Made by a program: the position numbers and the translations under genes | The notes under the pieces: generated by a model | What the model saw: the letters and a program-made list of their open reading frames with translations, nothing else | Databases searched by the model: none | What the model was told of the DNA's origin: nothing | Origin: Micromonospora violae | GTDB lineage: Bacteria > Actinomycetota > Actinomycetes > Mycobacteriales > Micromonosporaceae | Assembly (NCBI RefSeq): GCF_004217135.1 | Contig: NZ_SHKK01000001.1 | Span: 6,820,001-6,884,000 of the forward strand | Direction: 5' to 3' | Length of the DNA: 64,000 nt | In this document: one piece after another, positions 1-9,576 of the stretch | Layout: each line of letters opens with the position of its first letter | Position numbering within the stretch: the first letter of the stretch is position 1

Positions 1-372
1 GACCAGGGCCTCGGCGACCAGCGGCCGGACCCCGGAGCGGCCCAGGGCGAGGGAGCGGACCCGCAGCAGCATCATGGCCCGGACCACCTCGCGCGGCATC
101 GGGGCGCCCACCCCGGCGGCGTGCGACCGGATCAGCGCGTGTTGCAGCTCGGCCCGCCGCTCCGGGGCGATGAAGGTGTTGGCCAACGCCCCGAATCCGG
201 TGGAGACCCCGTAGACGGGACGGCCCGACGACTCGATGCCGTCCACGATGGCCCGGCTGGTCGCCATCGCGTCGATGGTGGCCGGGGCGAGGACGACCGT
301 GGCGGTGCCGCGGGCCACCGCGAGCACGTCGTCGGCGGTGATCCCGGTGGGCTGGATGGTCACGTTCGTCAT
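1..372 (-). CDS. hutH: Histidine ammonia-lyase (HutH), C-terminus beyond left edge
   Basis: First enzyme of histidine degradation (histidine to urocanate plus ammonia), cytosolic. Only the N-terminal 124 residues lie in the window. They contain the family motif [12 protein letters not shown] at about residues 53-64 and the stretch [11 protein letters not shown], both typical of the HAL/PAL family. The ASG triad that forms the MIO cofactor is beyond the edge, so catalytic integrity cannot be checked. The ATG at 372 overlaps the hutI stop codon (ATGA), so translation is probably coupled to hutI. It is the last gene of the six-gene hut operon running leftward. Confidence 0.95.
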   Translation of the reverse strand, partial: MTNVTIQPTGITADDVLAVARGTATVVLAPATIDAMATSRAIVDGIESSGRPVYGVSTGFGALANTFIAPERRAELQHALIRSHAAGVGAPMPREVVRAMMLLRVRSLALGRSGVRPLVAEALV

Positions 373-1553
373 TGCGGAACTCCGTTGCGTATTACCTGGC
401 GGATCAGGGGGACGCCGGGCCGGTAGGCCAGGTGCAGGTGTGACGGCGCGTCGAGGACGACGAGGTCGGCCCGCGCGCCGGGGGTGAGGACACCGATGTC
501 GTCGCGGCGCAGCGCCCGCGCGCCGCCGGCGGTCGCGGCCCAGACCGCCTCCGCCGGGGTCATCCGCATCTCGCGGACCGCGAGGGCGATGCAGAACGGC
601 ATCGACGACGTGTACGACGAGCCGGGGTTGCAGTCCGTCGCCAACGCCACTGTGACACCGGCGTCGAGCAGCCGGCGGGCGTCCGGGTAGGGCGAGCGGG
701 TGGAGAACTCCGCACCGGGCAGCAGGGTCGCCACCGTGCGCGTGCCCGACCCGTCACTGTGGGCCGTGCCGGCCAGCGCGGCCACGTCAGCGTCGCTCAG
801 GTGGGTGCAGTGGTCGACGCTGGCCGCGTCCAGCTCCACGCCGAGCCGTACCCCCGGGCCGGGGCCGAGCTGGTTGGCGTGCAGCCGTACGCCCAGCCCG
901 GCGGCCTGACCGCAGGCCAGGATGGCGCGCGCGTGGTCCACGTCGAAGGCGCCCCGCTCGCAGAACACGTCGATCCACTTCGCGTACGGTGCGGCGGCGG
1001 CCAGCATCGGCCCGCAGACCAGTCCGACGTAGTCGTCGGGACGGTCGGCGTACTCGGCGGGCACCACGTGTGCGCCCAGGAAGGTGGTCTCGGTGCTGGT
1101 CTCGGCGGCGATCCGCAGCGAGCGGGCCTCGTCGGCGACGGTCAGGCCGTACCCACTCTTGATCTCGATGGTGGTGGTGCCCTGGCGCAGCGCCTCCCCG
1201 CGCAGCCGGCGCACGGTGGCCCGTAGCTCGTCGTCGGTGGCGGCCCGGGTCGCGCCGACCGTGGTCCGGATGCCGCCGCCGGTGTAGGGCTGACCGGCCA
1301 TCCGGGCGGCGAACTCGGCGGCCCGGTCCCCGGCGAAGACCAGGTGGGCGTGGCTGTCCACGAAGCCGGGCAGCACGGCCGCCCCACCGGCGTCGACGTG
1401 GTGATCGGCGGCCGGCGCGTACGCGGACGGCCCGACCCAGACCACCCGGCCCTCCTCGACCAGCACGGCGGCGTTGCGGCGGATGCCGAGTGGGCCCTCG
1501 CCGGCACCGTTGGTGACCAGCTCCCCGATGTTGTCGACCAGCAGGCTGCTCAT
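369..1553 (-). CDS. hutI: Imidazolonepropionase (HutI)
   Basis: Hydrolyses 4-imidazolone-5-propionate to N-formimino-L-glutamate, the third step of histidine catabolism. The 394 residues match the usual family length. The amidohydrolase metal motif is visible as GFVDSHAH (His68, His70), followed by GGGI and later [11 protein letters not shown], which carries the conserved Asp. The frame is open far upstream, but the start is placed at 1553 because that ATG overlaps the hutF stop (ATGA) and begins the homologous region ([15 protein letters not shown]). It is flanked by hutF and hutH with 4-nt overlaps on both sides. Confidence 0.95.
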   Translation of the reverse strand: MSSLLVDNIGELVTNGAGEGPLGIRRNAAVLVEEGRVVWVGPSAYAPAADHHVDAGGAAVLPGFVDSHAHLVFAGDRAAEFAARMAGQPYTGGGIRTTVGATRAATDDELRATVRRLRGEALRQGTTTIEIKSGYGLTVADEARSLRIAAETSTETTFLGAHVVPAEYADRPDDYVGLVCGPMLAAAAPYAKWIDVFCERGAFDVDHARAILACGQAAGLGVRLHANQLGPGPGVRLGVELDAASVDHCTHLSDADVAALAGTAHSDGSGTRTVATLLPGAEFSTRSPYPDARRLLDAGVTVALATDCNPGSSYTSSMPFCIALAVREMRMTPAEAVWAATAGGARALRRDDIGVLTPGARADLVVLDAPSHLHLAYRPGVPLIRQVIRNGVPQ

Positions 1554-2911
1554 GAGGGGAGCACCGCCTCGATCGCGGCCGACAGTTCCGCCGGCACGTC
1601 GACGGTCAGGTGTCGGCCCTCGGCCACCACCACCCGGCCATCCACGACGACCTGCGCGACGTCCGCCGCGCCGGCCGCGAAGAACGCGCCCACCGGCGGC
1701 ACCCCGGCGGTGCGGGCGCTGTCCAGGCGTACGGTCACCAGGTCGGCACGGGCACCCACCGCGATCCTGCCGGCGTCGGCCCAGCCCAGCGCGGCGTGTC
1801 CGGCGACGCTGGCCGCCGTCAGCAGGTCGAGCGGCGCGAAGTGGCCGCGCCGGCGGGTCCGTAGCCGCTCGTCCAGCTCCACCGCGCGGGCCTCCTCGAA
1901 CAGGTCGACCACGGCGTGGCTGTCGCTGCCGAGGCTCAACCGGATGCCCGCGTCGGCCATCCGTCGGGCCGGGCCGATGCCGTCGGCGAGGTCCCGCTCG
2001 GTGGTCGGGCAGAGGCACACCCCGGTCCGGCTGTCGGCGAGCAGGGTCAGGTCCGCGCTGGTGGGGTGGGTGGCGTGCACGGCGGTGGTGGCCGGCCCGA
2101 GCACGCCGTGCTCGGCGAGGAGCGCGGTGGGTGTGCGCCCGTGCACGGCCCGGCAGTCGTCGTTCTCGGCGGGCTGCTCGGAGAGGTGCACGTGCAGCGG
2201 CGCCTGCCGCTCCCGGGCCCAGTCGGCGATCGTGCGCAACTGGTCGGCGGGGACCGCCCGCACCGAGTGCACGGCCGCGCCGACCCGGGCGTGTGCGTCG
2301 GTCGGCTGGAACGCCGTGACCCGCTCGGCCCAGCGGCCGGCGTCCCCGTCGCCGAAGCGGCGCTGCGGCCCGGCGAGGGGTCGACCGTCCACCGTGGAGG
2401 TCAGGTAGCAGGCGTCCAGCAGGGCGAGCCGGATCCCGGCGTGCGCGGCGGCCTCCACCAGCGCCGCCCCCATCGCGTTCGGGTCGTCGTACGCCCCGCC
2501 GTCCGGCCGGTGGTGCAGGTAGTGGAACTCGCCCACGCAGGTGACCCCGGCGAGCGCCATCTCGGCGTAGACCGCGCGGGCCAGGGCCAGGTAGGTGTCC
2601 GGGTCCAGCCGGTCCGCGACGGCGTACATCTGGTCCCGCCAGCTCCAGAAGTCACCCCGACCGCCGTGGGTGCGCCCGCGCAGCGCCCGGTGGAACGCGT
2701 GCGAGTGGGCGTTGGCCAGACCCGGGAGGGTCAGGCCGGGCAGTGGCACCGCGTCGGCGTACACCTCGACCCCGGCCGGTGGCCGGCTGCCCGGCGTCAA
2801 CGGCGTGACCCCGGTGATCCGGCCGGCTTCGACCTCGATGAGCACGTCCGGCGTCGGTTCGGCGTGCTCGGGCAGCCAGGCGTACTGGGCGAGCCAGCGG
2901 GCGGTGGTCAT
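1550..2911 (-). CDS. hutF: Formimidoylglutamate deiminase (HutF)
   Basis: Converts N-formimino-L-glutamate to N-formyl-L-glutamate plus ammonia, so this organism uses the five-step (formylglutamate) branch of the hut pathway rather than direct formiminoglutamase. 453 residues of the amidohydrolase superfamily: metal motif [15 protein letters not shown] (His69, His71), then [13 protein letters not shown] and LGSDSHAV carrying further ligands. A strong Shine-Dalgarno AAAGGAG lies 9 nt before the ATG. That SD forms part of a 13-bp inverted repeat and follows a 13-codon mini-ORF that ends on the hutF ATG, which hints at translational control. Confidence 0.95.
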   Translation of the reverse strand: MTTARWLAQYAWLPEHAEPTPDVLIEVEAGRITGVTPLTPGSRPPAGVEVYADAVPLPGLTLPGLANAHSHAFHRALRGRTHGGRGDFWSWRDQMYAVADRLDPDTYLALARAVYAEMALAGVTCVGEFHYLHHRPDGGAYDDPNAMGAALVEAAAHAGIRLALLDACYLTSTVDGRPLAGPQRRFGDGDAGRWAERVTAFQPTDAHARVGAAVHSVRAVPADQLRTIADWARERQAPLHVHLSEQPAENDDCRAVHGRTPTALLAEHGVLGPATTAVHATHPTSADLTLLADSRTGVCLCPTTERDLADGIGPARRMADAGIRLSLGSDSHAVVDLFEEARAVELDERLRTRRRGHFAPLDLLTAASVAGHAALGWADAGRIAVGARADLVTVRLDSARTAGVPPVGAFFAAGAADVAQVVVDGRVVVAEGRHLTVDVPAELSAAIEAVLPS

Positions 2912-2949
2912 GCCGCTCGCCTCCTTTGGAGCTGAATCGTCTGCGACAT
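2908..2949 (-). CDS. Possible 13-codon leader ORF coupled to hutF
   Basis: A short frame encoding [13 protein letters not shown] ends with TGA overlapping the hutF ATG (ATGA). Its second half runs through the hutF Shine-Dalgarno. A near copy of its start (MSQTNQ) lies about 70 nt upstream in the 17/19 direct repeat. No good ribosome-binding site is visible before this copy. It may be a coupling leader peptide or merely part of a repeat element; seen in sequence, function inferred only. Confidence 0.3.
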   Translation of the reverse strand: MSQTIQLQRRRAA

Positions 2950-3032
2950 CGGCGGCAGCGCGGGCGTCGGTCCCAACGCGGGCGTGGGTGCTGGGTCTCG
3001 GTCTGATTCGTTTGCGACATCAGCTCCAAAGG
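2923..3032 (-). repeat. Inverted plus direct repeat element in the amidohydrolase-hutF gap
   Basis: Perfect 13-bp inverted arms CCTTTGGAGCTGA (2923-2935) and TCAGCTCCAAAGG (3020-3032) enclose 84 nt. Overlapping them are 19-bp direct copies, CTGAATCGTCTGCGACATC (2932-2950) and CTGATTCGTTTGCGACATC (3003-3021), 17/19 identical. The arm next to hutF contains the hutF Shine-Dalgarno, so folding of the transcript would mask it. It could be a regulatory hairpin or a small interspersed repeat; the sequence alone does not decide. Confidence 0.7.
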
Positions 3033-3083
3033 GCGACACCACCAGGGGTCGACCGCCGCCGTGTCGGGACCGCCGCACCTCGC

Positions 3084-4286
3084 CTACCGGCATGTCAGCT
3101 CCTCCAGCACCCGCGCCAGCGCCCGCACCCCGGCCGCGCAGTCGTCGTCGGTCGCGGCCTCGGCCGGGGAGTGCGAGACGCCGGTCGGGTTGCGTACGAA
3201 GAGCATCGCGGTGGGCAGGTACGCGGCGAGCACCCCGGCGTCGTGTCCCGCCCCGGTGGGCAGCACCGGCGCGTCGAGCAGCGTGGCGAGCCGCTTGGCC
3301 AGGTCGCCGTCGAAAGCGACAACCGGGGTGGCCGACTCCTCGGTGACGGTCACCGTCGTACCGTCGCGGCGGGCCCGCTCGGCGAGCTTGCCGCGTACCG
3401 CGTCGACCAGCCCGGTCAGCGTCTCCGGGTCGGCGGCCCGGGCGTCCAGCCAGCCGGTGACCTTCGACGGGATCGCGTTGGTGGCGTTGGGCTCGACGGC
3501 GACCCGGCCCACGGTGGCGTGCGCGCCGCGCAGCCGGGCCTCCTTGTTGGCCGCCAGCACCGTGAACGCGTACGTCAGCATCGGGTCGCGGCGGTCGGCC
3601 ATCCGGGTGGTACCCGCGTGGTTGCCCTCGCCGACGACGTCGAAGCGCCACCGGCCGTGCGGCCAGATCGCGCTGGCCACGGCGACCGGCGCGTCCGTGT
3701 CCACGAGCGCGCGGCCCTGCTCGACGTGCAACTCCACGAACGCGCCGAACCGGCCCAGCAACTCCGGGCGGGCGCCCGCCGGCCGGTCGCCGAGCGCCTC
3801 GGCGAAGCTCACCCCGGCCGCGTCGCGCAGGCCAGCCGCGCGTTCAGCTGACAGCGCCCCGGTGAGCAGCCGCGACCCCAGACACGGTACGCCGAAACGC
3901 GCCCCCTCCTCCTCGACGAAGGCACCGAGCACCAGCGGCCGACCCGGGGTGACGCCGGCGGCGCGCAGCTCGTCGACGGCGAGGAACGCGCTCACGATGC
4001 CGAGCGGCCCGTCGTACGCCCCGCCGTGCGGCACCGAGTCGAAGTGGCTGCCGGTGAGCACCGCGTCGGACGCCTCCGGGTCACCCCAGTGGGCGAAGAG
4101 GTTGCCGTTGCCGTCCGCGGTGACCGGCATGGCGCGCCGTTCGGCCTGCGCGTGGAACCAGGTGCGCAGCTCCCGCTCCGGCTCGGTCAACGCGTACCGC
4201 AGATAGCCGCCGCTGTCGGCGTCCCGCCCGACCGGCGCGATCTCGTCCCACAGTGCCCGGAACCGGGCCGCAAGGTCGTCGCTCAC
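3084..4286 (-). CDS. M20-family amidohydrolase (allantoate amidohydrolase-like) in the hut operon
   Basis: A 400-residue dinuclear-metal hydrolase of the M20 carbamoylase/allantoate amidohydrolase (AllC) family. Motifs: [15 protein letters not shown] (His81, Asp92), [10 protein letters not shown] (Glu126/127), [14 protein letters not shown] (dimer-domain substrate loop) and a late metal His in [11 protein letters not shown]. The GTG at 4286 overlaps the hutU stop as GTGA. No allantoin genes are nearby. Lying between hutU and hutF, it probably serves histidine degradation, most likely as the N-formylglutamate deformylase that the HutF branch needs and that is otherwise absent here. That role is inference; a general N-carbamoyl amino acid hydrolase is the alternative. 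Confidence 0.85.
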   Translation of the reverse strand: MSDDLAARFRALWDEIAPVGRDADSGGYLRYALTEPERELRTWFHAQAERRAMPVTADGNGNLFAHWGDPEASDAVLTGSHFDSVPHGGAYDGPLGIVSAFLAVDELRAAGVTPGRPLVLGAFVEEEGARFGVPCLGSRLLTGALSAERAAGLRDAAGVSFAEALGDRPAGARPELLGRFGAFVELHVEQGRALVDTDAPVAVASAIWPHGRWRFDVVGEGNHAGTTRMADRRDPMLTYAFTVLAANKEARLRGAHATVGRVAVEPNATNAIPSKVTGWLDARAADPETLTGLVDAVRGKLAERARRDGTTVTVTEESATPVVAFDGDLAKRLATLLDAPVLPTGAGHDAGVLAAYLPTAMLFVRNPTGVSHSPAEAATDDDCAAGVRALARVLEELTCR

Positions 4287-5941
4287 GCGGTACCGCCCTC
4301 GGTCATCGGCACCCGGACGCCGGTCCGGTCGGCGACCTCGCGGGCGCTCTCGTAGCCGGCGTCGACGTGTCGGATGACGCCCATCGCCGGGTCGTTGGTG
4401 AGCACCCGCTCGATCTTCTGACCGGCGAGGGCCGTCCCGTCGGCCACGCACACCTGCCCGGCGTGGATCGACCGGCCGATGCCCACGCCGCCGCCGTGGT
4501 GGATGGACACCCAGGAAGCGCCACTGGCCGTGTTGACCAGTGCGTTGAGCAGCGGCCAGTCGGCGATGGCGTCGGAACCGTCGGCCATCCCCTCGGTCTC
4601 CCGGTACGGGCTCGCGACACTGCCGGTGTCCAGGTGGTCGCGGCCGATCACCACCGGGGCGGAGAGTTCACCGGAGGCGACCATGTCGTTGAACCGGACC
4701 CCCGCCTTGTCCCGTTCGCCCTGGCCCAGCCAGCAGATCCGGGCCGGCAGGCCCTGGAAGGCGACCCGCTCACCGGCCAGCTTGATCCAACGGGCCAGCG
4801 ACTCGTTCTCCGGGAACAGGTCGAGGATGGCCCGGTCGGTGGCCGCGATGTCGGCCGGGTCGCCGGAGAGCGCCGCCCACCGGAACGGACCCCTGCCCTC
4901 ACAGAACAACGGCCGAATGTACGCGGGCACGAAGCCCGGGAAGTCGAAGGCGCGCTGATAGCCGGCGAGCTGCGCCTCACCCCGGATCGAGTTGCCGTAG
5001 TCGAACACCTCCGCGCCGGCGTCGAGGAAACCGACCATCGCGGCCACGTGCCGGGCCATCGACGCGCGGGCCCGGTCGGTGAACTCGGCCGGCTTCGCCG
5101 CCGCGTACTCCCGGGCGTCGGCCAACTCCACCCCCACCGGCAGGTACGACAGCGGGTCGTGCGCGCTGGTCTGGTCGGTCACGATGTCGATCTCCACGCC
5201 CCGGACCAGGAGTTCGGGGAAGACCACCGCCGCGTTGCCGACCACACCGACGGAGAGCGCGCGCCCGTCCCGCTTCGCGGCGAGCACCCGCCGCACCGCG
5301 TCGTCCAGGGAGTCGGCGACCTCATCCAGGTAACGGTCGTGCACCCGACGGTCGAGCCGGGTGCGGTCCACGTCGACGATCAGGCAGACGCCGCCGTTCA
5401 TGGTGACCGCGAGCGGTTGCGCGCCGCCCATCCCGCCGCAGCCGGCGGTGAGCGTCAGCGTCCCGGCGAGGGTGCCCGCGAACCTCTTCGCGGCCACCGC
5501 CGCGAACGTCTCGTAGGTGCCCTGGAGGATGCCCTGCGTGCCGATGTAGATCCACGAACCGGCGGTCATCTGCCCGTACATGGTCAGGCCGAGCTGTTCG
5601 AGGCGGCGGAACTCCGGCCAGGTCGCCCAGTCGCCGACCAGGTTCGAGTTGGCCAGCAGCACCCGAGGCGCCCACTCGTGGGTACGCATCACGCCGACCG
5701 GACGACCGGACTGCACCAGCATCGTCTCGTCCTCGCGCAGGTCGGTCAGCGTGCGGACCAACGCGTGGTACGACGGCCAGTCCCGCGCCGCCTTGCCGGT
5801 GCCGCCGTAGACCACGAGGTCGTCGGGGCGTTCGGCCACCTCGGGGTCGAGGTTGTTCATCAACATCCGCAGGGCGGCTTCCTGCTGCCACCCGCGGGTG
5901 GTGAGCTGGCTGCCCCGTGCGGCACGAATGGGCTGGGTCAT
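4283..5941 (-). CDS. hutU: Urocanate hydratase (HutU)
   Basis: Converts urocanate to 4-imidazolone-5-propionate using tightly bound NAD+. 552 residues, the normal family length. Typical blocks are [16 protein letters not shown] near the N-terminus, [20 protein letters not shown] in the NAD-binding core, and [11 protein letters not shown] and [14 protein letters not shown] towards the C-terminus. The start is taken at 5941 ([10 protein letters not shown]) because GGAGGAG sits 8 nt upstream; a TTG seven codons earlier has no such site. It begins 17 nt after the regulator stop and ends in a GTGA overlap with the amidohydrolase gene. Confidence 0.96.
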   Translation of the reverse strand: MTQPIRAARGSQLTTRGWQQEAALRMLMNNLDPEVAERPDDLVVYGGTGKAARDWPSYHALVRTLTDLREDETMLVQSGRPVGVMRTHEWAPRVLLANSNLVGDWATWPEFRRLEQLGLTMYGQMTAGSWIYIGTQGILQGTYETFAAVAAKRFAGTLAGTLTLTAGCGGMGGAQPLAVTMNGGVCLIVDVDRTRLDRRVHDRYLDEVADSLDDAVRRVLAAKRDGRALSVGVVGNAAVVFPELLVRGVEIDIVTDQTSAHDPLSYLPVGVELADAREYAAAKPAEFTDRARASMARHVAAMVGFLDAGAEVFDYGNSIRGEAQLAGYQRAFDFPGFVPAYIRPLFCEGRGPFRWAALSGDPADIAATDRAILDLFPENESLARWIKLAGERVAFQGLPARICWLGQGERDKAGVRFNDMVASGELSAPVVIGRDHLDTGSVASPYRETEGMADGSDAIADWPLLNALVNTASGASWVSIHHGGGVGIGRSIHAGQVCVADGTALAGQKIERVLTNDPAMGVIRHVDAGYESAREVADRTGVRVPMTEGGTA

Positions 5942-5958
5942 CTCTGGCTCTCCTCCGG

Positions 5959-6810
5959 TCAACCGAGGAACAACTGTCGGCGGGCCGCCGAGGCTTCGAA
6001 CGCCTCCAGTCGGCGCTGGGTGTCGGCCGGCGCGGCGTCGCAGATCGCCTGCAACAGCACCATGGCCAGGGTCATCGGTGCGGTGTGCAGGTCGAAGACG
6101 AGTTGCGCGCCGACCGCGGCGGCGAGCACCACGTCGGCGTGGTCGGTGGCCGGGCTGACCGGCGAGTCGGTGATCGCCACCACGGTCAACCCGGCGTGCC
6201 GGGCGTCGCGCAGCGCGTCCAGGGTCTCCCGGGGGTAGCGGGGCAGCACGAAGGCGAGAACGGCGGATGCCCCGGCCTCGGCGGCCTGCTCCAGGCGGTC
6301 GGTGAGCAGGCTGCCGCCGTCGTCGAGGACCCGTACGTCCGGGTGCACCTTGGCCGCGAAGTAGGCGAAGTACGCGGCCAGCGGCGCGGCGGCACGCAGG
6401 CCGAGCACCGGCAGTGGGCGACTGGCGGCGAGCAACCGCCCGGTCTCGGCGATCCGGGCGCGGTCGGCGAGCTGACCGGCCAGTCGGTCCAGGTTGTCCA
6501 TCTCGGCGCGTACCGCCTGTTGGAGCTCGTTGCCGGCGTCCGTCGGTCCGCCCGGGGTCGCGGTGGTCAGGTCCCGCAGCCGGCGGCGCAGCGCCGGGTA
6601 GCCGTCGTGGCCGAGCGCGACGGCGAACCGGGTGACCGACGGTTGGCTGACCCCGGCCAGTTCGGCGACCTCGGCGGCGGACAGGTAGGCGACGGTGGGG
6701 GCGTGCTGCACCAGGCAGTGCGCGATCCGACGCTGGGTGGGGGTGAGCCGCACCCCTTGGAACAGGTCGAGCACCCGGTCAGCGGGTGCCTCGACAGCTC
6801 CTTCATTCAT
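5959..6810 (-). CDS. RpiR/MurR-family transcriptional regulator, first gene of the hut operon
   Basis: 283 residues: an N-terminal HTH_6 (about residues 20-95, including [17 protein letters not shown]) and a C-terminal SIS sugar-isomerase fold (about 120-260, with [17 protein letters not shown] and [11 protein letters not shown]). RpiR proteins sense small phosphorylated or acidic ligands through the SIS domain. As leader gene of the hut operon it probably autoregulates and responds to a histidine-pathway intermediate, likely urocanate (inference). Its ATG lies 6 nt after a TANNNT box, so the transcript is probably leaderless. Confidence 0.88.
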   Translation of the reverse strand: MNEGAVEAPADRVLDLFQGVRLTPTQRRIAHCLVQHAPTVAYLSAAEVAELAGVSQPSVTRFAVALGHDGYPALRRRLRDLTTATPGGPTDAGNELQQAVRAEMDNLDRLAGQLADRARIAETGRLLAASRPLPVLGLRAAAPLAAYFAYFAAKVHPDVRVLDDGGSLLTDRLEQAAEAGASAVLAFVLPRYPRETLDALRDARHAGLTVVAITDSPVSPATDHADVVLAAAVGAQLVFDLHTAPMTLAMVLLQAICDAAPADTQRRLEAFEASAARRQLFLG

Positions 6811-6816
6811 GTTCTG

Positions 6817-6845
6817 ACTCTATGCATGAGAACTTTCACTGGCAA
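6817..6845 (-). promoter_or_regulatory. Promoter/operator of the hut operon
   Basis: On the minus strand, TTGCCA (6840-6845), 17-nt spacer, TAGAGT (6817-6822), then 6 nt to the regulator ATG, which fits a leaderless housekeeping-sigma promoter. The spacer contains the imperfect palindrome TGAAAGTTCTCA (8 of 12 positions symmetric), a good candidate for RpiR autoregulation by occlusion of the core promoter. Confidence 0.6.
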
Positions 6846-6939
6846 GCGGTCGCGGTCGCCGCCGGCGGTCCCGGGCGGGGCAGGCCGGGTTGGCCGACGG
6901 TCGGTACTATCCGCACGGCGGTTCAACGGAGGAGTGCGC

Positions 6940-8310
6940 ATGCAGCCGGAAGGCCCCTACAGGTACACCCACGCGCTCGGCGGGTCTCCGGTGGGGAAAG
7001 CATGGGCCGCAATCGACGAGCAGGGCCGATTCGTCACCGTTGCGGTGCTCGACGCCCCCGTGGCCGCCACACCCGGCTGGCGCGAGGCGTTCGCCGCGGC
7101 CGCCGACCTGCTGGCCCGGTCGGCCGATCCGATGCCCTACACGTACGCCGACTTCTCCGCCGCCGCGCCGTGGGTGGCCTACCCCGCCGAGGCGGGCCCC
7201 GGTGCCGAGAAGCTGCTCCGGGCCCTCGGCGTCGACTACACCCCCGCGCCGACGGCGGCCCCACCAACCTCCGCGCCGCCCTCGGTCTCCGCCCCGCCAG
7301 CGGTGTCCGCCCCGCCGGCGGTGTCCGCCCCGCCGGCCTCTGCCCCGCCGGCGGCGTCCGTGCCGCCGGTGTCGGGTCCGCCGCAGCCCGTATCCGGTGG
7401 CCCGCAGGCCCCGTGGGCGGTGCAGTCCGGCCCGGTCCCCGGTCAGTTGGTCTCGGCGGTCCCGCACCCCATCTCCGGCGTACCTATTTCGCCCGCGGCG
7501 GTGACGTCCTCACCGCCGGACGCGCACACCTCCCCGGCGAGCGGCAGTCCGAGCCCGGACAGCTTCGTCGCGCCGACGTACGACCCGTTCAGTTCGCCGA
7601 CTCAACGGATCCGCCCCTCGCCGCCACGGAAGAGCCGTACCGGGCTCTGGGTCGCGCTCGCCGCCGTGGTGCTGGTGCTCGTCGTCGGCGGGGGCGCTTT
7701 CGCGTGGAGTAGCCTCCGGGGTCCGTCCGTACCGACGGCGAGCCCCACGCCGACCGGCGTGGCCCAGACCGGCGCGACCGCCTCGTTGCCGACCAGCCCG
7801 CCCCAGCAGCCGGGCCTGGAACCGCCCCGACCGGGAGACTGGCCCAGGTGGCCGGTCTTCGCGAGCGGCGACGCGGTACGAGTACTCAGCCTTGATGGTC
7901 TGGACTTCGACTTCGCGGTGCCAGCTGACTGGGCGTGCGCGCCCGGGGGCAGCGCCGAAGGGCAGGTCGAGTACAACTGCGGCACCTCAATCGGGGACAA
8001 CTCCGAAATTGGCGGCGAGCTGATCGTCCGCGAATGTCGTGAATGCAACGACGAGCGGCGTGTCACCCTGCGTAAGGCGGAGGAGGCGTGGGGGCTTCAG
8101 TGGCGCAGCGCCGGGCAGTACGTCGTTCTGGTCGAAACCCTGAAGCTGAACGGCGCTGAGAGGTATGGCGTCGTTGTGGTCGCATTCTGGCGGTCGGATC
8201 CGGACGGTGCGATCGACCGCCAACTCGTACTGCGAATGACCGCGCCGACGGCGTACATGGACACCCTTCGGCGTGTGATCAACTCTATTCGTGACAACGC
8301 GCGCTTCTGA
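6940..8310 (+). CDS. Proline-rich single-pass membrane protein, unknown function
   Basis: 456 residues. Cytoplasmic N-terminal part of about 105 residues without a recognised fold, then a Pro/Ala/Ser/Val-rich linker with SAPPAV-type repeats (about 105-225), one membrane helix (GLWVALAAVVLVLVVGGGAF, about 236-256) and an extracytoplasmic domain of about 180 residues with four Cys (two in RECRECN). This is the topology of many actinobacterial sensor or secreted-domain proteins; no family is recognised. SD ACGGAGGAG precedes the ATG. It stands alone, divergent from the hut operon and convergent with the acyltransferase gene. Confidence 0.8.
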   Translation: MQPEGPYRYTHALGGSPVGKAWAAIDEQGRFVTVAVLDAPVAATPGWREAFAAAADLLARSADPMPYTYADFSAAAPWVAYPAEAGPGAEKLLRALGVDYTPAPTAAPPTSAPPSVSAPPAVSAPPAVSAPPASAPPAASVPPVSGPPQPVSGGPQAPWAVQSGPVPGQLVSAVPHPISGVPISPAAVTSSPPDAHTSPASGSPSPDSFVAPTYDPFSSPTQRIRPSPPRKSRTGLWVALAAVVLVLVVGGGAFAWSSLRGPSVPTASPTPTGVAQTGATASLPTSPPQQPGLEPPRPGDWPRWPVFASGDAVRVLSLDGLDFDFAVPADWACAPGGSAEGQVEYNCGTSIGDNSEIGGELIVRECRECNDERRVTLRKAEEAWGLQWRSAGQYVVLVETLKLNGAERYGVVVVAFWRSDPDGAIDRQLVLRMTAPTAYMDTLRRVINSIRDNARF

Positions 8311-8325
8311 GGAACGCGGGTCGCA

Positions 8326-8341
8326 GTGATCAGCTGATCAC
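8326..8341. repeat. 16-bp perfect palindrome between convergent genes
   Basis: GTGATCAGCTGATCAC is fully self-complementary and overlaps the acyltransferase stop codon. It has no loop or T-tract, so a terminator role is doubtful; it could extrude as a cruciform or bind a dimeric protein. Confidence 0.5.
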
Positions 8342-9576
8342 GAGACTGGGTGGGGCTGCCGGTGGGCGGGCTGATCGCCCGGGGGCGGGACCGTGCCGGC
8401 AGTGTCCTCCGTGGAATCCGAGGCGGCACGAACCTTCTGGAAGCTGCTCTTCAAGCCGTCTCGCAATGCTCGGCTCAGCGGCCTCTCCACGAACACGTGC
8501 ACGACGTAGGCCAGGAGCAACGTCGCGCCGACGACGCCGCACAGAAGCAGCCACGGAGGCGCATCGTCGCGCAGATGACGGATGACGGTGCGCCCGTTGG
8601 CCGAGTGGATCAGATAGAGCGGATAGGTGAGAGCGCCGATGGTCGCCAGCCCTCGCCACTGGATCCTTGCGAACCAACCCAGCGCGATACCGATCATGAG
8701 GATGTAGAAGAAGGCAACCAGGGCGAGTGACGCCTTCCACGACATCGGTACGCCAGCCTTCACGAGTGGGGCGATCCGGGCATCCAACATGACGGCATTG
8801 ATCGCGAAAGAGAAGCCGACGATGCACCAGAGCAGGAGGCTCTGCCCGAACCGGTGCATGAGGTAGAGCGCCATTCCGGCGACGAAGTACGACGCGAATC
8901 GTGGCTCGAGGATCAACGTCAGAGGCTTGAAATCGGAGCTGTACGCGATGAGTGCGAGGGTCGTCCAGACCATGCAGAACAGGAGGACCCGGCGGTACGT
9001 GACGCCGAACGCGACAACGGTCAGGAACAGCAGGTAGAACTTGAGCTCGATCAGCAGCGTCCAGTATGGCTCATCGAGGTTATTCAATTGCAGCAGGTTC
9101 TGCGTCATGGTGAGGTTGCCGATTACCTGCCGAAGGTCGGGTGCCTTCTCGCCGGACTGTGGCCACAGCATGAGCACCGATGCGGTCAGGAGGACCGCGA
9201 ACAGATACGCCGGCATCAGCCGGGTGACCCGCGAGGTGAAAAAGTCACTCAATGATCGGCCCCACGAACTCATGCAGATCACGAAGCCGCTGATCATGAA
9301 GAAGAGTTCGACTCCCAGCCATCCGTAACCGGCGGCCTGCCGCAGTGGGCCGCCGAACAGATCCGCAGTGTTGGCCGCCCAGGTCTCTCGGGCATCGGCG
9401 AACAACAGGTGGTACGCGACGACGGCCATGGCGGCGAGGAAACGCAGAAGGTCCAGGACGTAGAGCCGCGGCGCGCGCGAAGTCGCCGGTACGGTCGGTC
9501 GATCGAGCACTGCTTGGATCGGCAACTCGACGGTCTGGTCCTTGAGCGTCGAGCGGTCCACATGGGTGAGGTTCAT
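8338..9576 (-). CDS. Membrane acyltransferase, acyltransferase-3 (OafA-like) family
   Basis: 412 residues with about ten hydrophobic segments. The family's catalytic R-x10-H pair is present as Arg45/His56 in RFLAAMAVVAYH. The motifs GWLGVELFFMISGFVI and TYPLYLIHSANG are classical for the family. These enzymes transfer acyl groups, commonly O-acetyl, onto surface sugars. Position next to a polysaccharide locus suggests it decorates that glycopolymer. Transcribed away from the locus, so it has its own promoter upstream of 9576. Confidence 0.9.
   Translation of the reverse strand: MNLTHVDRSTLKDQTVELPIQAVLDRPTVPATSRAPRLYVLDLLRFLAAMAVVAYHLLFADARETWAANTADLFGGPLRQAAGYGWLGVELFFMISGFVICMSSWGRSLSDFFTSRVTRLMPAYLFAVLLTASVLMLWPQSGEKAPDLRQVIGNLTMTQNLLQLNNLDEPYWTLLIELKFYLLFLTVVAFGVTYRRVLLFCMVWTTLALIAYSSDFKPLTLILEPRFASYFVAGMALYLMHRFGQSLLLWCIVGFSFAINAVMLDARIAPLVKAGVPMSWKASLALVAFFYILMIGIALGWFARIQWRGLATIGALTYPLYLIHSANGRTVIRHLRDDAPPWLLLCGVVGATLLLAYVVHVFVERPLSRALRDGLKSSFQKVRAASDSTEDTAGTVPPPGDQPAHRQPHPVS

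Noticed and set aside
1554..2018. Upstream extension of hutI
   Set aside because: The frame is open but lies inside hutF; homology and the ATGA overlap fix the start at 1553.
5942..5962. TTG start of hutU seven codons upstream
   Set aside because: No SD before it, whereas GGAGGAG is well placed for ATG 5941; the extension would itself encode the SD.
4253..6238. 661-codon plus-strand frame across hutU
   Set aside because: Antisense shadow of hutU, a highly conserved enzyme; low-complexity composition.
7264..7370. Repetitive CCGCC-rich segment resembling a tandem repeat or CRISPR array
   Set aside because: The units encode SAPPAV-type Pro/Ala linker repeats in frame; spacing is irregular and no cas genes or spacers are present.
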